A stretch of DNA of 64,000 bases from Flavobacterium sp. (GCF_027484205.1 NZ_JAIXUB010000013.1:124001-188000); one strand, 5' to 3'. Positions 1 through 8,602 are shown, counted from the stretch's first letter. Program-made: numbers and translations. The notes: generated by a model not told the origin, from the sequence alone.

Positions 1-101
1 AAATTTATAACACCAATTCCAGGAAAATCTTCTTGTTTAAATTCTATAATTTGATATTCTTCTTTTGGAATAATTACTCTAAATTCTCTTTCTTCGCTCA
101 T
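1..101 (-). CDS. Partial unknown protein (N-terminus only)
   Basis: An ATG at 99-101 on the minus strand opens a frame that runs off the left edge of the window. The visible product begins MSEEREFRVIIPKEEYQI, and about 33 residues can be seen. It is too short to be in the ORF track and I do not recognise a family. It lies downstream of the helicase gene and is separated from it by a repeat-containing spacer, which matches the cassette-like organisation of the next two loci. It may belong to the same accessory island. Confidence 0.5.
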   Translation of the reverse strand, partial: MSEEREFRVIIPKEEYQIIEFKQEDFPGIGVIN

Positions 102-114
102 TTTTCTGAGTATT

Positions 115-257
115 ACTACTAACGTTTCGAAGCTGCAAGAAGTTGCGAACTTCATTCACTGACAATTACAAATATAGACAAAGCTTTGATTCAACAATAA
201 CCATTACGGATAAATAATAAGCCTAGCAATTTCGTTAAACGGTTCTTGATAGCAGTT
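115..257. repeat. Spacer with cassette-boundary-like repeat, copy 1
   Basis: The stretch starting at about 121 (AACGTTTCGAAGC, then AGTTGCGAACTT) aligns by eye with the one starting at about 3548 (AACGTTCCGGCGC, then GGTTGCGAACTT). About 24 of 32 positions are identical. The two copies sit at the 3' ends of consecutive minus-strand loci, as recombination sites of gene cassettes would. No perfect hairpin is evident in this copy. The identification as a recombination site is inference. Confidence 0.4.
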
Positions 258-2726
258 TTAATTTAGATATTTCCTTATCTCAAACTTAAATAATTCTGAT
301 TGATTTTCTAAATAGTTATTAAACTCTTTTTTTGCATTAAGGTTACCATTTTTGTCAAGATAAAGATTTTTCATTTCTCCATCTTCATTTATTTGTTTTA
401 TTAAGTTTATGCTTAAACCAAACCTAACTAAATCTATTAATTTTTTTTCAGTGGTTCCATAAATATATAATAAATAATATTCCTCAGATATTATATCAAA
501 ATCATATAAGAAAATGATTAACTTATTTAATTTAAAACTCACAAAATCTTCTTCTATTTTTAATTTTACAATTGCTAAATTTATTAATTCTTTATCTTTT
601 TTATTTGAAAGGTTTATATAAACTTCTCTATTATATTTGTTGTTTTTATATTTTTCAGAAATTCTAATCTCGTCACCATAAGTTTCTCCAATAAATAAAA
701 AGGGATCATTAGAATTCGCTTTTTCTTTAAAATATTTGAAAGTTGAATTTATGCGTTCATTCAAAGCTTGCTTTTGTGTTATTTCTAAAAAATAGTTATA
801 ATAATTTGTTGCTTTATCGTTTTTTAGACGTTCAACTTCAAAATCTCTAATATTCTCTACATTGTTCTTGATGAGTATATTATTTATAATATCTACTACT
901 TTAATTGAAAATTCAAACTTAAAAACATCAATATTTTTAATAATATTTTCACAGGCAACTTCTAAATCATAGAAAAAGTCATCTATTGAGTTTTCAATAA
1001 AGTACTTTTTTAAAAAGTCTTTCCTATTTGATGGTTTAATTAAAATAAATTCAGAAGATGAAATAATAATTGTATCTTCTTTTTCATGTTTTTCTTTTCT
1101 CGCTTCACTTAATTTTAGTTTTTCAATTTCATAATTTTCAATTAATGGGTTTTCAATTTTATCTTCAAAGCTTTGATTTCTTAATAATTCAATTGTTTTT
1201 CTAATATCTCTAGCTCCTTGAAATGGTTCACTATTTAAGAAATGAATTTTTGAAATTAGTTGATTTAAATTATTGCTGTTAAAAACATAATTCAATCTGT
1301 TAACTCTACCAATGAGATTTATCAATTCTTTTCCTTTCATTTCATTTGCCCTTGAAGATGTAATGAAAATGGTTTCAATAGGTAAGTTAATGCCTTCAAG
1401 TATTACTTGATTTGCAATAATATATTTAATTTCAGCAATTGTTTTAAATTGAAATTCTAAATACTCTTTTATAATATTTGGAATTTTAGCATGAATATAA
1501 ACTATTCCTTTTTCTAACAATTCAACTGCATAAAATGAATTATGAACTTCTTTTCTTAGTGTATTAATTACATTTAATATCTTTTCATTTTTTATTGGTT
1601 TTTCATTCTTGAATAAACCCAAAGATAATTCTTGAATTTTTTTTGGTTTATGATGATAAATGAAATTCTTGCTCTTTGAATTTTTGATTATATAGTCATA
1701 AAAATTAGTTTTAATATTTAAGTCAATATATTTATGTGTAAATTTATCATAAAGAAAGCTTTTAAATTTATGATATAAGTAAACTTCAGAAGCCTTTAAA
1801 TCATAATTTATTTTTCTTGTATAGACAGTTGTTTCATCAATAGTTTTAATCTTTAAATTATCAGTTTCATCTATTAATGGAGATAAATAAATAATTTTTT
1901 GTTTTTGATTTTTGAAAAAATTTAATTGAATTAATCTGGAGAGTATATAACTTCTTGAATCTCTTTCAAGTATTTTATGTGCTTCATCAATAAATATAAT
2001 ATCAAAGAAAGCTTTTTCATTATTATTTAAGATTCTTGTAGCTCTTTCCTGAGTTAATATACCAATAAATTTTGTTTCACCTTGATACATCTCATCATGA
2101 AGAATTAATTTATATGATAAATTTAATTTTTTTATATCATTATAAGTTTGAAGTAACAGTGATTTTGTTGGAACAATTATTCCGATTCTTGAATACTCAA
2201 ATTTTTTGATGTAATCTTTAATTAGTGAACTTTTACCATAAGATGTAGGAGCAATATATGCAATGTTTTTTGAGTAATTATTCTGTAATATTGATTTTAC
2301 TGATTTGTTTTGTTCAAGGGATTCAATGTAGTTTTCGGATGATTTATAATTATTATCTATTATTTTATTTAAATATAAGTCTGCAAAATTGTTTTCTTCA
2401 AATTCAATTAATTTATTTTTTAAAATGTAACTTGATATTGGGTAAAATCCAATTTGCAAACAAATATCATATAATGGTTTATAATCATTAAATAAAATTG
2501 AATATTTTAAAATTATATAATAACCAAGCTTAAAATAAGTTTTATATCGTTTGTCATTTTCATAAAATTTAAAAAGTATAATTGCACAAGAAAGTAAGTA
2601 CTCTTTTTCGGAATCATCAAAATCCTTGTTTTCAAGATTTAGTTTTTGAAATGTCGCTTGAAAAAATTTATCTTTTTTTAGATTTGATAACTGGAGTTTT
2701 TCTCGATTTTGATCTTTTCTATTCAT
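258..2726 (-). CDS. hamB: Hachiman-type helicase HamB (DEAD/DEAH box)
   Basis: This is a superfamily 2 helicase of 822 aa. A P-loop (APTSYGKSS, near residues 159-167) and the DEAH box (IIFIDEAH, ending near 250) are clear, and GRVNR near residue 470 is a plausible motif VI. The N-terminal 150 residues and the C-terminal 300 match no domain I can name and are Lys/Asn/Ile-rich. The start codon overlaps the end of the upstream HamA-like gene by 8 nt, so the two are translationally coupled. Hachiman systems consist of a DUF1837-type nuclease (HamA) and a helicase (HamB) that together protect against phage. The assignment rests on the gene pair more than on the helicase alone. Other two-gene nuclease-helicase systems remain possible. 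Confidence 0.72.
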   Translation of the reverse strand: MNRKDQNREKLQLSNLKKDKFFQATFQKLNLENKDFDDSEKEYLLSCAIILFKFYENDKRYKTYFKLGYYIILKYSILFNDYKPLYDICLQIGFYPISSYILKNKLIEFEENNFADLYLNKIIDNNYKSSENYIESLEQNKSVKSILQNNYSKNIAYIAPTSYGKSSLIKDYIKKFEYSRIGIIVPTKSLLLQTYNDIKKLNLSYKLILHDEMYQGETKFIGILTQERATRILNNNEKAFFDIIFIDEAHKILERDSRSYILSRLIQLNFFKNQKQKIIYLSPLIDETDNLKIKTIDETTVYTRKINYDLKASEVYLYHKFKSFLYDKFTHKYIDLNIKTNFYDYIIKNSKSKNFIYHHKPKKIQELSLGLFKNEKPIKNEKILNVINTLRKEVHNSFYAVELLEKGIVYIHAKIPNIIKEYLEFQFKTIAEIKYIIANQVILEGINLPIETIFITSSRANEMKGKELINLIGRVNRLNYVFNSNNLNQLISKIHFLNSEPFQGARDIRKTIELLRNQSFEDKIENPLIENYEIEKLKLSEARKEKHEKEDTIIISSSEFILIKPSNRKDFLKKYFIENSIDDFFYDLEVACENIIKNIDVFKFEFSIKVVDIINNILIKNNVENIRDFEVERLKNDKATNYYNYFLEITQKQALNERINSTFKYFKEKANSNDPFLFIGETYGDEIRISEKYKNNKYNREVYINLSNKKDKELINLAIVKLKIEEDFVSFKLNKLIIFLYDFDIISEEYYLLYIYGTTEKKLIDLVRFGLSINLIKQINEDGEMKNLYLDKNGNLNAKKEFNNYLENQSELFKFEIRKYLN

Positions 2727-3477
2727 TTATAAATTTTAAAAAATCTTCAATACTTTTTTTATTAATACAAATGACATTAATTTTTCTTGCATTGTATTTC
2801 TTGACTAATAATTCAATTTTTTTTTTTAAATCATCTACATCAATTAATTCCCATTTATCATACATATATATTGTAGAACTTGGAATAATATTAAAATTCG
2901 AAATATTGTGATATACTTTATTTACATAATCTTTAGAATATGATTTTATGTTCTCAACTAAACTCTTGTTGCGATTAATAGAATAATTATTTGCATGAAT
3001 AATTGCATTTTTCCATGGATTGTTCGTAGTGTTTTCTCCTTCAATTTTTTTCTTTACATCATTGTAAGATAAACTAATATTTTCATTGTGATTTGACAAA
3101 GTATTTGGCAAAGTTGATTTACTCTCATAAATCCAAAATTCATTTTCATTTAGATAAAGTCCATCAAAACCTTTTTTTGGACCTTTTTCTTCTAAATTCC
3201 TAAATAAAAAATGTTGTTCATGATTTTTATTTCTTAAGTAAAGATGACAAATAAATTCTGAAACAAATCCGTAAATCAATCTATCATCTTTTTTATTTTT
3301 AAACCAATCTTGTAATTCAATTTTAACAGTTGGAAAATCATCTTCTTCATTATCTCCATTCCAAATTTTACAAATATCTTTTTTGATTACTTTCAAAACA
3401 TCCTCTGAATAATACTCAATATTGATAAAATTTAATGTCGTTTTTTTATCCAATTCTATTACTGTCTCATTAAACAT
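2719..3477 (-). CDS. hamA: Hachiman-type nuclease HamA (DUF1837)
   Basis: This 252-aa protein has a PD-(D/E)xK-like core: D105 in KGFDGLY, then E118-S-K120 in FWIYESKS on the next strand. A helix with a conserved-looking Glu (YGFVSEF) precedes it. The arrangement fits the HamA C-terminal domain, formerly DUF1837, which is the DNA-degrading effector of Hachiman. HamA proteins are usually somewhat longer, so the N-terminal region is short here. It is the first gene of a two-gene unit, and its stop codon lies inside the start of hamB. A -7-like TACATTTG lies directly against the ATG, too close to be a normal promoter for this start. Confidence 0.7.
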   Translation of the reverse strand: MFNETVIELDKKTTLNFINIEYYSEDVLKVIKKDICKIWNGDNEEDDFPTVKIELQDWFKNKKDDRLIYGFVSEFICHLYLRNKNHEQHFLFRNLEEKGPKKGFDGLYLNENEFWIYESKSTLPNTLSNHNENISLSYNDVKKKIEGENTTNNPWKNAIIHANNYSINRNKSLVENIKSYSKDYVNKVYHNISNFNIIPSSTIYMYDKWELIDVDDLKKKIELLVKKYNARKINVICINKKSIEDFLKFINE

Positions 3478-3540
3478 TCAAATGTAGTTTATTAGATTAT
3501 TATTGAGAATCTTGAATTTTAGCACGGTTTTCAAAAAATT

Positions 3541-3678
3541 GCTACAAACGTTCCGGCGCTTGGCGAGGTTGCGAACTTTGGAACCGATTATTTTCTATCA
3601 AAGATAAAATTTCTCGCGAGAAATAAACTTGTATTTACTACAAAATTCAAAATCTTGCAAAACGACTGTTAATTTAAT
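3541..3678. repeat. Spacer with cassette-boundary-like repeat, copy 2, and a 16-bp palindrome
   Basis: This spacer separates the CBS-HEPN gene from hamA. It holds the second copy of the AACGTT(Y)CG...GTTGCGAACTT element (about 3548-3579). It also holds a perfect 16-bp palindrome ATTTCTCGCGAGAAAT at 3609-3624, and it ends in AAAACGACTGTTAA. Its GC-rich patches contrast with the AT-rich genes on both sides. The layout (gene, then structured spacer, then next gene in the same direction) resembles gene cassettes with attC-like sites, but no canonical integron core sites could be confirmed by eye. Confidence 0.4.
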
Positions 3679-4689
3679 TTAACAATTTTTCAAGAAATCC
3701 ATTAGAAAAACTGACATACATCTCAATTTTTTTAATTCAACATCTGAAATTTTATCAGGATGAAAATGCATAACTCCATTTCTTATTTTTCTAATTTCTT
3801 CTAATTCATTTACGAAATCTGATTTTACAAAAGGTAAGCCTAATAAAGTCCACATTTCGTTATTTTCAATAACACGTAAATATTCGCCAAATGTCATATC
3901 ACTAATTGAATCAATTTTTCTTGTCGAATCTTGAACAGTTAATAGTTTCAAAATATCATCGTGAATAATTTTGTCGTTTAGTATTAAACGAATAAAATTT
4001 TCAATCTGTTCTAATAATATGTATGGTTCAATTTGTTCAAGAAACTCTTCGTTTAAATCAAATGGTGTAACAGGACCAAGTATTTTTTTGTCTTTACTTA
4101 AAACAAAAATCATTTCGGTTTTAATGACTTCTTTTATTGCATCAAATAATGGAGTGTCTTCTGGTAAAACTTTATAATCATTTGTCATAAAGTCTTTTAC
4201 TAAATTAGATTTTTTTTTAGCAATTAAACCTTTTGCTATGGATTGCCAACTAATTATTCCTAAAATTGCTCTTTCATCATTCATAACTGGTAATTGTGAA
4301 TAATCATTTTTCCACATTAAATGATATGCCTTTTCTAAATTACTTTCTTTTGTAATAGATAATGGAGTTTGAGCAGCTGCTTTTAGAACAGATAGTCGAT
4401 TAATTGGATCAAATTTTTCTTCTTCATTTTCGTCAGCTACCTTTCCATTTTTAATTTTGGCTTTATCCATTTCTTTTAATTCAATCATTTCATCTATCCA
4501 ACCATTTTGATAATTAGGAACTACCATCATTTTCTCATTATGAAGAAAATTATTTATGCGCCAAACATTTCCACTTGTTCTTTTTTCGTAACAATCAAAT
4601 AACCAAATAAAATTTCTTATAGTCATAGTTTCTGACTTTCCTTGTTTTTTTATTTGATTTATTAATTCTATAAATTGTGGTCTAGGCAT
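3679..4689 (-). CDS. CBS-domain protein with C-terminal HEPN-like motif
   Basis: This 336-aa protein has three parts. An N-terminal segment (1-95) carries basic and Trp-rich stretches. A CBS pair lies at about 105-215 (SQLPVMNDERAILGIISW; IFVLSKDKKILGPVTPFDL). A helical C-terminus ends in EIRKIRNGVMHFHPD. The R303-N-x3-H308 motif is the Rx4H signature of HEPN ribonuclease or HEPN-like domains. CBS pairs bind adenosyl nucleotides, so a nucleotide-regulated HEPN effector is a reasonable inference. A non-catalytic HEPN fold cannot be excluded. The neighbouring Hachiman-type pair supports a defence role. The gene stands alone, in the same orientation as hamAB. Confidence 0.6.
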   Translation of the reverse strand: MPRPQFIELINQIKKQGKSETMTIRNFIWLFDCYEKRTSGNVWRINNFLHNEKMMVVPNYQNGWIDEMIELKEMDKAKIKNGKVADENEEEKFDPINRLSVLKAAAQTPLSITKESNLEKAYHLMWKNDYSQLPVMNDERAILGIISWQSIAKGLIAKKKSNLVKDFMTNDYKVLPEDTPLFDAIKEVIKTEMIFVLSKDKKILGPVTPFDLNEEFLEQIEPYILLEQIENFIRLILNDKIIHDDILKLLTVQDSTRKIDSISDMTFGEYLRVIENNEMWTLLGLPFVKSDFVNELEEIRKIRNGVMHFHPDKISDVELKKLRCMSVFLMDFLKNC

Positions 4690-4821
4690 TTTTCAAGTTT
4701 TTTTTAGGTAAAATTACTGGTAACAATTGTATATCTACGATTCATCATACAGAGTCACCAAAAAACAAAACTTCATGTAAAATAAATCTTTCCAAATGTA
4801 ACCAATTCCTACAAACAAAAA

Positions 4822-5202
4822 CTACGTAGAAATACTGATTTTTTTCTTCGCTTTCACAAAATAAATGACCGCTAAAACCAAAAACGGTAAAGTAGAAAAA
4901 ATGATTTTAAAATTTGAACTAAGAATGCCAACGATAGCAAAGAACAATACTAAAAACCCTAAAAGCAGTACAGCTAAAGTATTGAGTTTTCTGTTTATTT
5001 TTGGTAGAAGAGCTCCAAAAAGTAATATCATTTGGGTTGCTAATCCTAATAAAATAATAGGATGTGTGAAGTTGCTTATCCAATTTTCGGTTTTGGTAAA
5101 AATTTCTTTTTCTGCTTCAAAAACATACATCGAATGGTTAGGCCATTCTAAGTAACAAAATTGGAATGCGATTAACAATCCTAAATTGAGTAAGCGTTTC
5201 AT
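4822..5202 (-). CDS. Small four-helix membrane protein, unknown
   Basis: This 126-aa protein has about four hydrophobic segments: near residues 4-20, 47-65, 75-93 and 99-116. It ends in the basic tail VKAKKKISIST. I do not recognise a family. The gene starts 2 nt after the stop of the SGNH hydrolase gene, so the two are probably co-transcribed. The extracytoplasmic loop between the first two segments contains several acidic and aromatic residues. No catalytic motif is visible. The 131-bp gap between this gene and the CBS-HEPN gene holds nothing I could identify. Confidence 0.6.
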   Translation of the reverse strand: MKRLLNLGLLIAFQFCYLEWPNHSMYVFEAEKEIFTKTENWISNFTHPIILLGLATQMILLFGALLPKINRKLNTLAVLLLGFLVLFFAIVGILSSNFKIIFSTLPFLVLAVIYFVKAKKKISIST

Positions 5203-5204
5203 TT

Positions 5205-5882
5205 TTAATCTTTCAAAAAGGGTAGAAGTAGTGCTTCCATTTTTTTATAACCTGCTACATTAGGATGTACGCCATCTTCGCCATATTTTTTTTGCAAACC
5301 TTTGTTGTCGTCCACCATGGAAGCATAATAATCAACGTAGGCAATGTTGTGTTTTTTGGCATACGTTTCAATCATTTCGTTCAGTTCAATGACTTTGTAC
5401 GCAGGTTGTAATTTTGGATTCCAATAAAAAGCATTCGCAGGAAGTACAGAGCAAAGAATGACCTTAATTTTATGAGTTTGTGCTAATTCGGTCATGGAAA
5501 TAATATTGTCCATAATTTGCTGAATCGTAATTGGTCCAGTGTTTTCGGCAATGTCATTAATTCCGGCTAAAATAACCACTTTTGAAGGTTTCAAATCAAT
5601 GACATCTTGACGAAATCGCAACAACATTTGAGGCGTTGTTTGTCCGCTAATTCCTCTGTTTATAAATTCGTTAGCACTAAAAAAAGTACTGTCGTTTGAT
5701 TTCCAAAATTCCGTAATGGAATCACCCATAAAAACAACTCTTTTTGAAGAAGGAGTAAGGCTTTGGTTTTCTTTTTCATACTTTTTTAAGTTGGCCCAAT
5801 CTGTATTCATAGCATTTTGCGAAAAAGAAGTTGTTGAAATAGTTACTATTAATAATTTCAGTAATTTTAATTTTAAACGCAT
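5205..5882 (-). CDS. Secreted SGNH/GDSL hydrolase (lysophospholipase or acylhydrolase type)
   Basis: This 225-aa protein has an N-terminal signal peptide (MRLKLKLLKLLIVTISTTSFSQ). All SGNH blocks are visible: VVFMGDSITEFW with the nucleophilic Ser, the Gly block RGISGQTT, LAGINDIAEN with the Asn, and the Asp/His block DGVHPNVAGY. The family hydrolyses ester bonds in lipids, acetylated sugars or thioesters; the substrate is unknown here. Export to the periplasm is predicted. The gene is probably the first of a two-gene unit with the downstream small membrane protein. About 165 bp of AT-rich sequence without other features lies upstream. Confidence 0.85.
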   Translation of the reverse strand: MRLKLKLLKLLIVTISTTSFSQNAMNTDWANLKKYEKENQSLTPSSKRVVFMGDSITEFWKSNDSTFFSANEFINRGISGQTTPQMLLRFRQDVIDLKPSKVVILAGINDIAENTGPITIQQIMDNIISMTELAQTHKIKVILCSVLPANAFYWNPKLQPAYKVIELNEMIETYAKKHNIAYVDYYASMVDDNKGLQKKYGEDGVHPNVAGYKKMEALLLPFLKD

Positions 5883-6048
5883 AGATACATAGTTTTTTTT
5901 TTAATTAATTTAGAACATAATAGAAATTTATTTTTTCACATAGACTACGAAACCTATATAAAGCAAATCACTTTTAATGTTGTATTTTTTCTATGTTTCC
6001 ATATGTTTAAATAGTATTTAAACAGAATTTTCAATTTTATATAAATTA

Positions 6049-6645
6049 TTATTTTATACCTAAACGACTTTTTAGTTTTAGAAACAACAAGGCAATGGTA
6101 AAAGCATCGTCAGTAGTGGAAATACGCTCGGTTTTTGTAATTTTAAAAAGCGAACTCAACTCATCAAGTGAAAAGTTTTTATCGTTAATATCGTGCAATT
6201 TTTTATACATAACTTCGACATCAAGCGCTTCGTTTTTTAATCGTCCGCAAGATAACTTATCCAAAACTTCATTAATCATTTCTACATCAAAATGAATGCG
6301 ATGTCCAACCAAAGTTGCGTTTCCAATATAATTGATAAAACTTTCAATAGCAGCAGGTTCGGCAAGTTTTGGCATACTACTTTCCAACAAAAAGTCATTA
6401 GTAATTCCGTTATCGTGCAAATATTTATATTGCGGAATGGCTACTTCAAAAGTATCACCAATAATGATATTATCGTTTACAACAGCAATTGCACCAAAAG
6501 ATAAAATAACATCTTTACTTGGATTCAATCCAGAAGTTTCTACACTTAAAGCCACGAATCTATTGGATTTTTTATCAAATTTTGCTTGATAATTCTTCCA
6601 AAATTCAGGCGATTCTTTAGTTATGTTTTTCAGCCAATCGAGCAT
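6049..6645 (-). CDS. DEDD-fold 3'-5' exonuclease-like protein, active site altered
   Basis: This 198-aa protein has the RNase T/DnaQ exonuclease fold. The Exo I motif reads VALSVETSGLNP, so the usual first Asp is Ser34 while Glu36 is kept. Exo II reads VGHRIHFD, with Asp120 present. In Exo III (RISTTDDAF) an Asp is present but the usual catalytic His is not in its normal place. Catalysis may therefore be weak or lost, and the protein may bind nucleic acid or nucleotides instead. It begins 2 nt after the stop of the cNMP/CBS/DUF294 gene, which makes a tight two-gene operon. The pairing suggests joint function. Confidence 0.75.
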   Translation of the reverse strand: MLDWLKNITKESPEFWKNYQAKFDKKSNRFVALSVETSGLNPSKDVILSFGAIAVVNDNIIIGDTFEVAIPQYKYLHDNGITNDFLLESSMPKLAEPAAIESFINYIGNATLVGHRIHFDVEMINEVLDKLSCGRLKNEALDVEVMYKKLHDINDKNFSLDELSSLFKITKTERISTTDDAFTIALLFLKLKSRLGIK

Positions 6646-6647
6646 AA

Positions 6648-8561
6648 TTATGAAAATTGTGTAAGTTGAAAACGATCTTTTATTAATTCTTCAAGTTCAC
6701 GCATAGGCGCAAAGGCATTTTTTAGTTTTTCCTTATCGACTTTGTTGATTTCATCAAGATTTATAAATTGTCCAGAATTATCGTTTTTTAAACCTTCTAA
6801 TGTTCTGAACTTAGAAAGCGTTAAAAAAGCTTCTGCACAATTCAAATACACTTCAGAAAACTTAGGATCAATCATTGCTAATTGTTTGTATCTTAAATAA
6901 GTACTGTTTATTCCTTTAATTCCATTACTTAAAATCAGCAATCGTGCGCCATCAATTAAAGGCATTAAAGCACGGGTTTTTATATCAAACTTTCCTTTGT
7001 TTTCGCCTTCTTCCTCAAGATTGAATTTTTTGAAAAAGTTGAGTGGAGTAGGTTTCTTCAAAGCATCATTACCTAAATAATCGTAAAATAATACGTTGTT
7101 TTTAGCATTTTTAAAAATGACTTCCGTAATAGCATCTTCTATTTTTTGGTCACCAAAAGCCATTTCATAATCGAAAAACACACTACTAATTTCACTAGTA
7201 TTTTCACCTGGAGTATTCATCCAACTGCTGTATTGTTTTGACCAATCAGTCAATGACTTACACCAAAGCATATTACTTGAAACGTGACCTTGTGGACATA
7301 AAGGATAACCTACTTTTTCTAAAGTCGCCGTAGTCTTTTTAGACAACTTAATAAAGTAATCTTTTACATCACGATATTTCTCGGCTGCAACATCTTCAAA
7401 AACTAAAATACTATCTTGATCAGAGTATAAAAGTTGTTCTTTTCTACCTTGACTTCCAATGCACAAATAAGCAAATCGGGCTGGAGGTGAACCTAAATCT
7501 AATATTGATAATTCGACAGCACGTTTTATTATTGAAAGTGTGATTTCACCAGCAATACTATTTACATGCGTTAACGGAATGTTCTTATTTAGAGACGATT
7601 GAATAATATCGGTCAATTTATCTCTAACGGTTTTTAATTCTTTAGAAGTTTGAGAACGTTTGATTTCTTTTAATAAAACTCCAGGATTATTGGCTTGAGC
7701 CACAACCAAATCGTGTTCAGAAATAATTCCTTTAACTTCCGATTTGTCTGTTCCGTCATGAGTAACACAAAGGTGCGTGACACCATATTTCAACATCACC
7801 AATTGTGCTTCTGCAACCGAAATATTTTCAGTAACCGAAATCACAGGCGAAGCCATAATTTTATCAATAGTATGCGACATTGGAACGCGACCAGAAGCTA
7901 CTTTTGAGCGAAAATCTTTGTCGGTTACAATACCAATAGGGTAATTTTGATCGGTAATGATAGCGCTATCAACATAGTTTTCTGTCACTAAATTAGCAGC
8001 ATCTTTGATAATGGTTTCTACAGCAATTTTTAAAGGAAATTTATTGTAATTCAGTGATTGGAAATACAACATATCTGATTGATTATCAGTAAATCCAACA
8101 TTATCTGAAACCAAGCCATGGTTTTGATTTTCGGAAGAATTTTTTGTATTTGCAGCAAAACTTTCCAATAAAAAATTTAAAACTTCTTGATTTTGGGCTA
8201 CAAACGGTTTGAAAGTTTCAATAGGAATGGCGTAAACAATACTTTCTTCACGAGCTTTTGCAGTCATTTGGTAGTTATTTTTGGCAAAAAACGGACGTAA
8301 ACCAAAAATATCACCAGCATAACATTTATTTAATAACGTTTCTTCAGCATCAGAAATTACGGTTAAATGAATAATTCCCGAAGCAACTAGATAAAAACTA
8401 TCGTGTAGCTTGTCATTGATTTGAAACAACGATTTATGTTTTTCTAAATTAATAACACGAATGGTATTAGCAATAGTAATCAAATCTTCATAAGGAAGAA
8501 AACTAAATGGTTCGTATTCTTTTAAAAAATCTGCGACACGTTGTGAAATGGCATTACTCAT
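6648..8561 (-). CDS. cNMP-binding, CBS and DUF294 nucleotidyltransferase-like signalling protein
   Basis: The 637 residues contain, in order: a cyclic-nucleotide-binding-type beta roll (about 15-130, YLVASGIIHL), a CBS pair (about 165-285, with TDQNYPIGIVTDKDFR), and a DUF294 nucleotidyltransferase-like domain (about 300-440, with IGSQGRKEQLLYSDQDSI). A helical DUF294 C-terminal domain (about 470-620) follows. The GSxGR plus D-x-D pattern is the metal-binding signature of the polymerase-beta nucleotidyltransferase superfamily, related to GlnD. The protein is cytosolic. It probably senses nucleotides and transfers a nucleotidyl group to an unknown target. It is co-transcribed with the downstream exonuclease-like gene. 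Confidence 0.85.
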   Translation of the reverse strand: MSNAISQRVADFLKEYEPFSFLPYEDLITIANTIRVINLEKHKSLFQINDKLHDSFYLVASGIIHLTVISDAEETLLNKCYAGDIFGLRPFFAKNNYQMTAKAREESIVYAIPIETFKPFVAQNQEVLNFLLESFAANTKNSSENQNHGLVSDNVGFTDNQSDMLYFQSLNYNKFPLKIAVETIIKDAANLVTENYVDSAIITDQNYPIGIVTDKDFRSKVASGRVPMSHTIDKIMASPVISVTENISVAEAQLVMLKYGVTHLCVTHDGTDKSEVKGIISEHDLVVAQANNPGVLLKEIKRSQTSKELKTVRDKLTDIIQSSLNKNIPLTHVNSIAGEITLSIIKRAVELSILDLGSPPARFAYLCIGSQGRKEQLLYSDQDSILVFEDVAAEKYRDVKDYFIKLSKKTTATLEKVGYPLCPQGHVSSNMLWCKSLTDWSKQYSSWMNTPGENTSEISSVFFDYEMAFGDQKIEDAITEVIFKNAKNNVLFYDYLGNDALKKPTPLNFFKKFNLEEEGENKGKFDIKTRALMPLIDGARLLILSNGIKGINSTYLRYKQLAMIDPKFSEVYLNCAEAFLTLSKFRTLEGLKNDNSGQFINLDEINKVDKEKLKNAFAPMRELEELIKDRFQLTQFS

Positions 8562-8602
8562 AGAAAGTTATTTTTATAAAAATAGAAAAAAGAATTCAGA
8601 TA

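Noticed and set aside
115-257. Canonical integron attC site
   Set aside because: I could not find core sites matching the standard attC consensus on both ends, so only a cassette-like repeat is claimed.
2258-2911. Plus-strand ORFs inside hamA/hamB (77 aa and 109 aa)
   Set aside because: They lie antisense in AT-rich sequence and have hydrophobic, low-complexity products without family features. They are shadows of the coding strand.
3479-3486. TACATTTG directly before the hamA start as its promoter
   Set aside because: It touches the ATG, so the transcription start would fall inside the coding region and no suitable later start codon exists.
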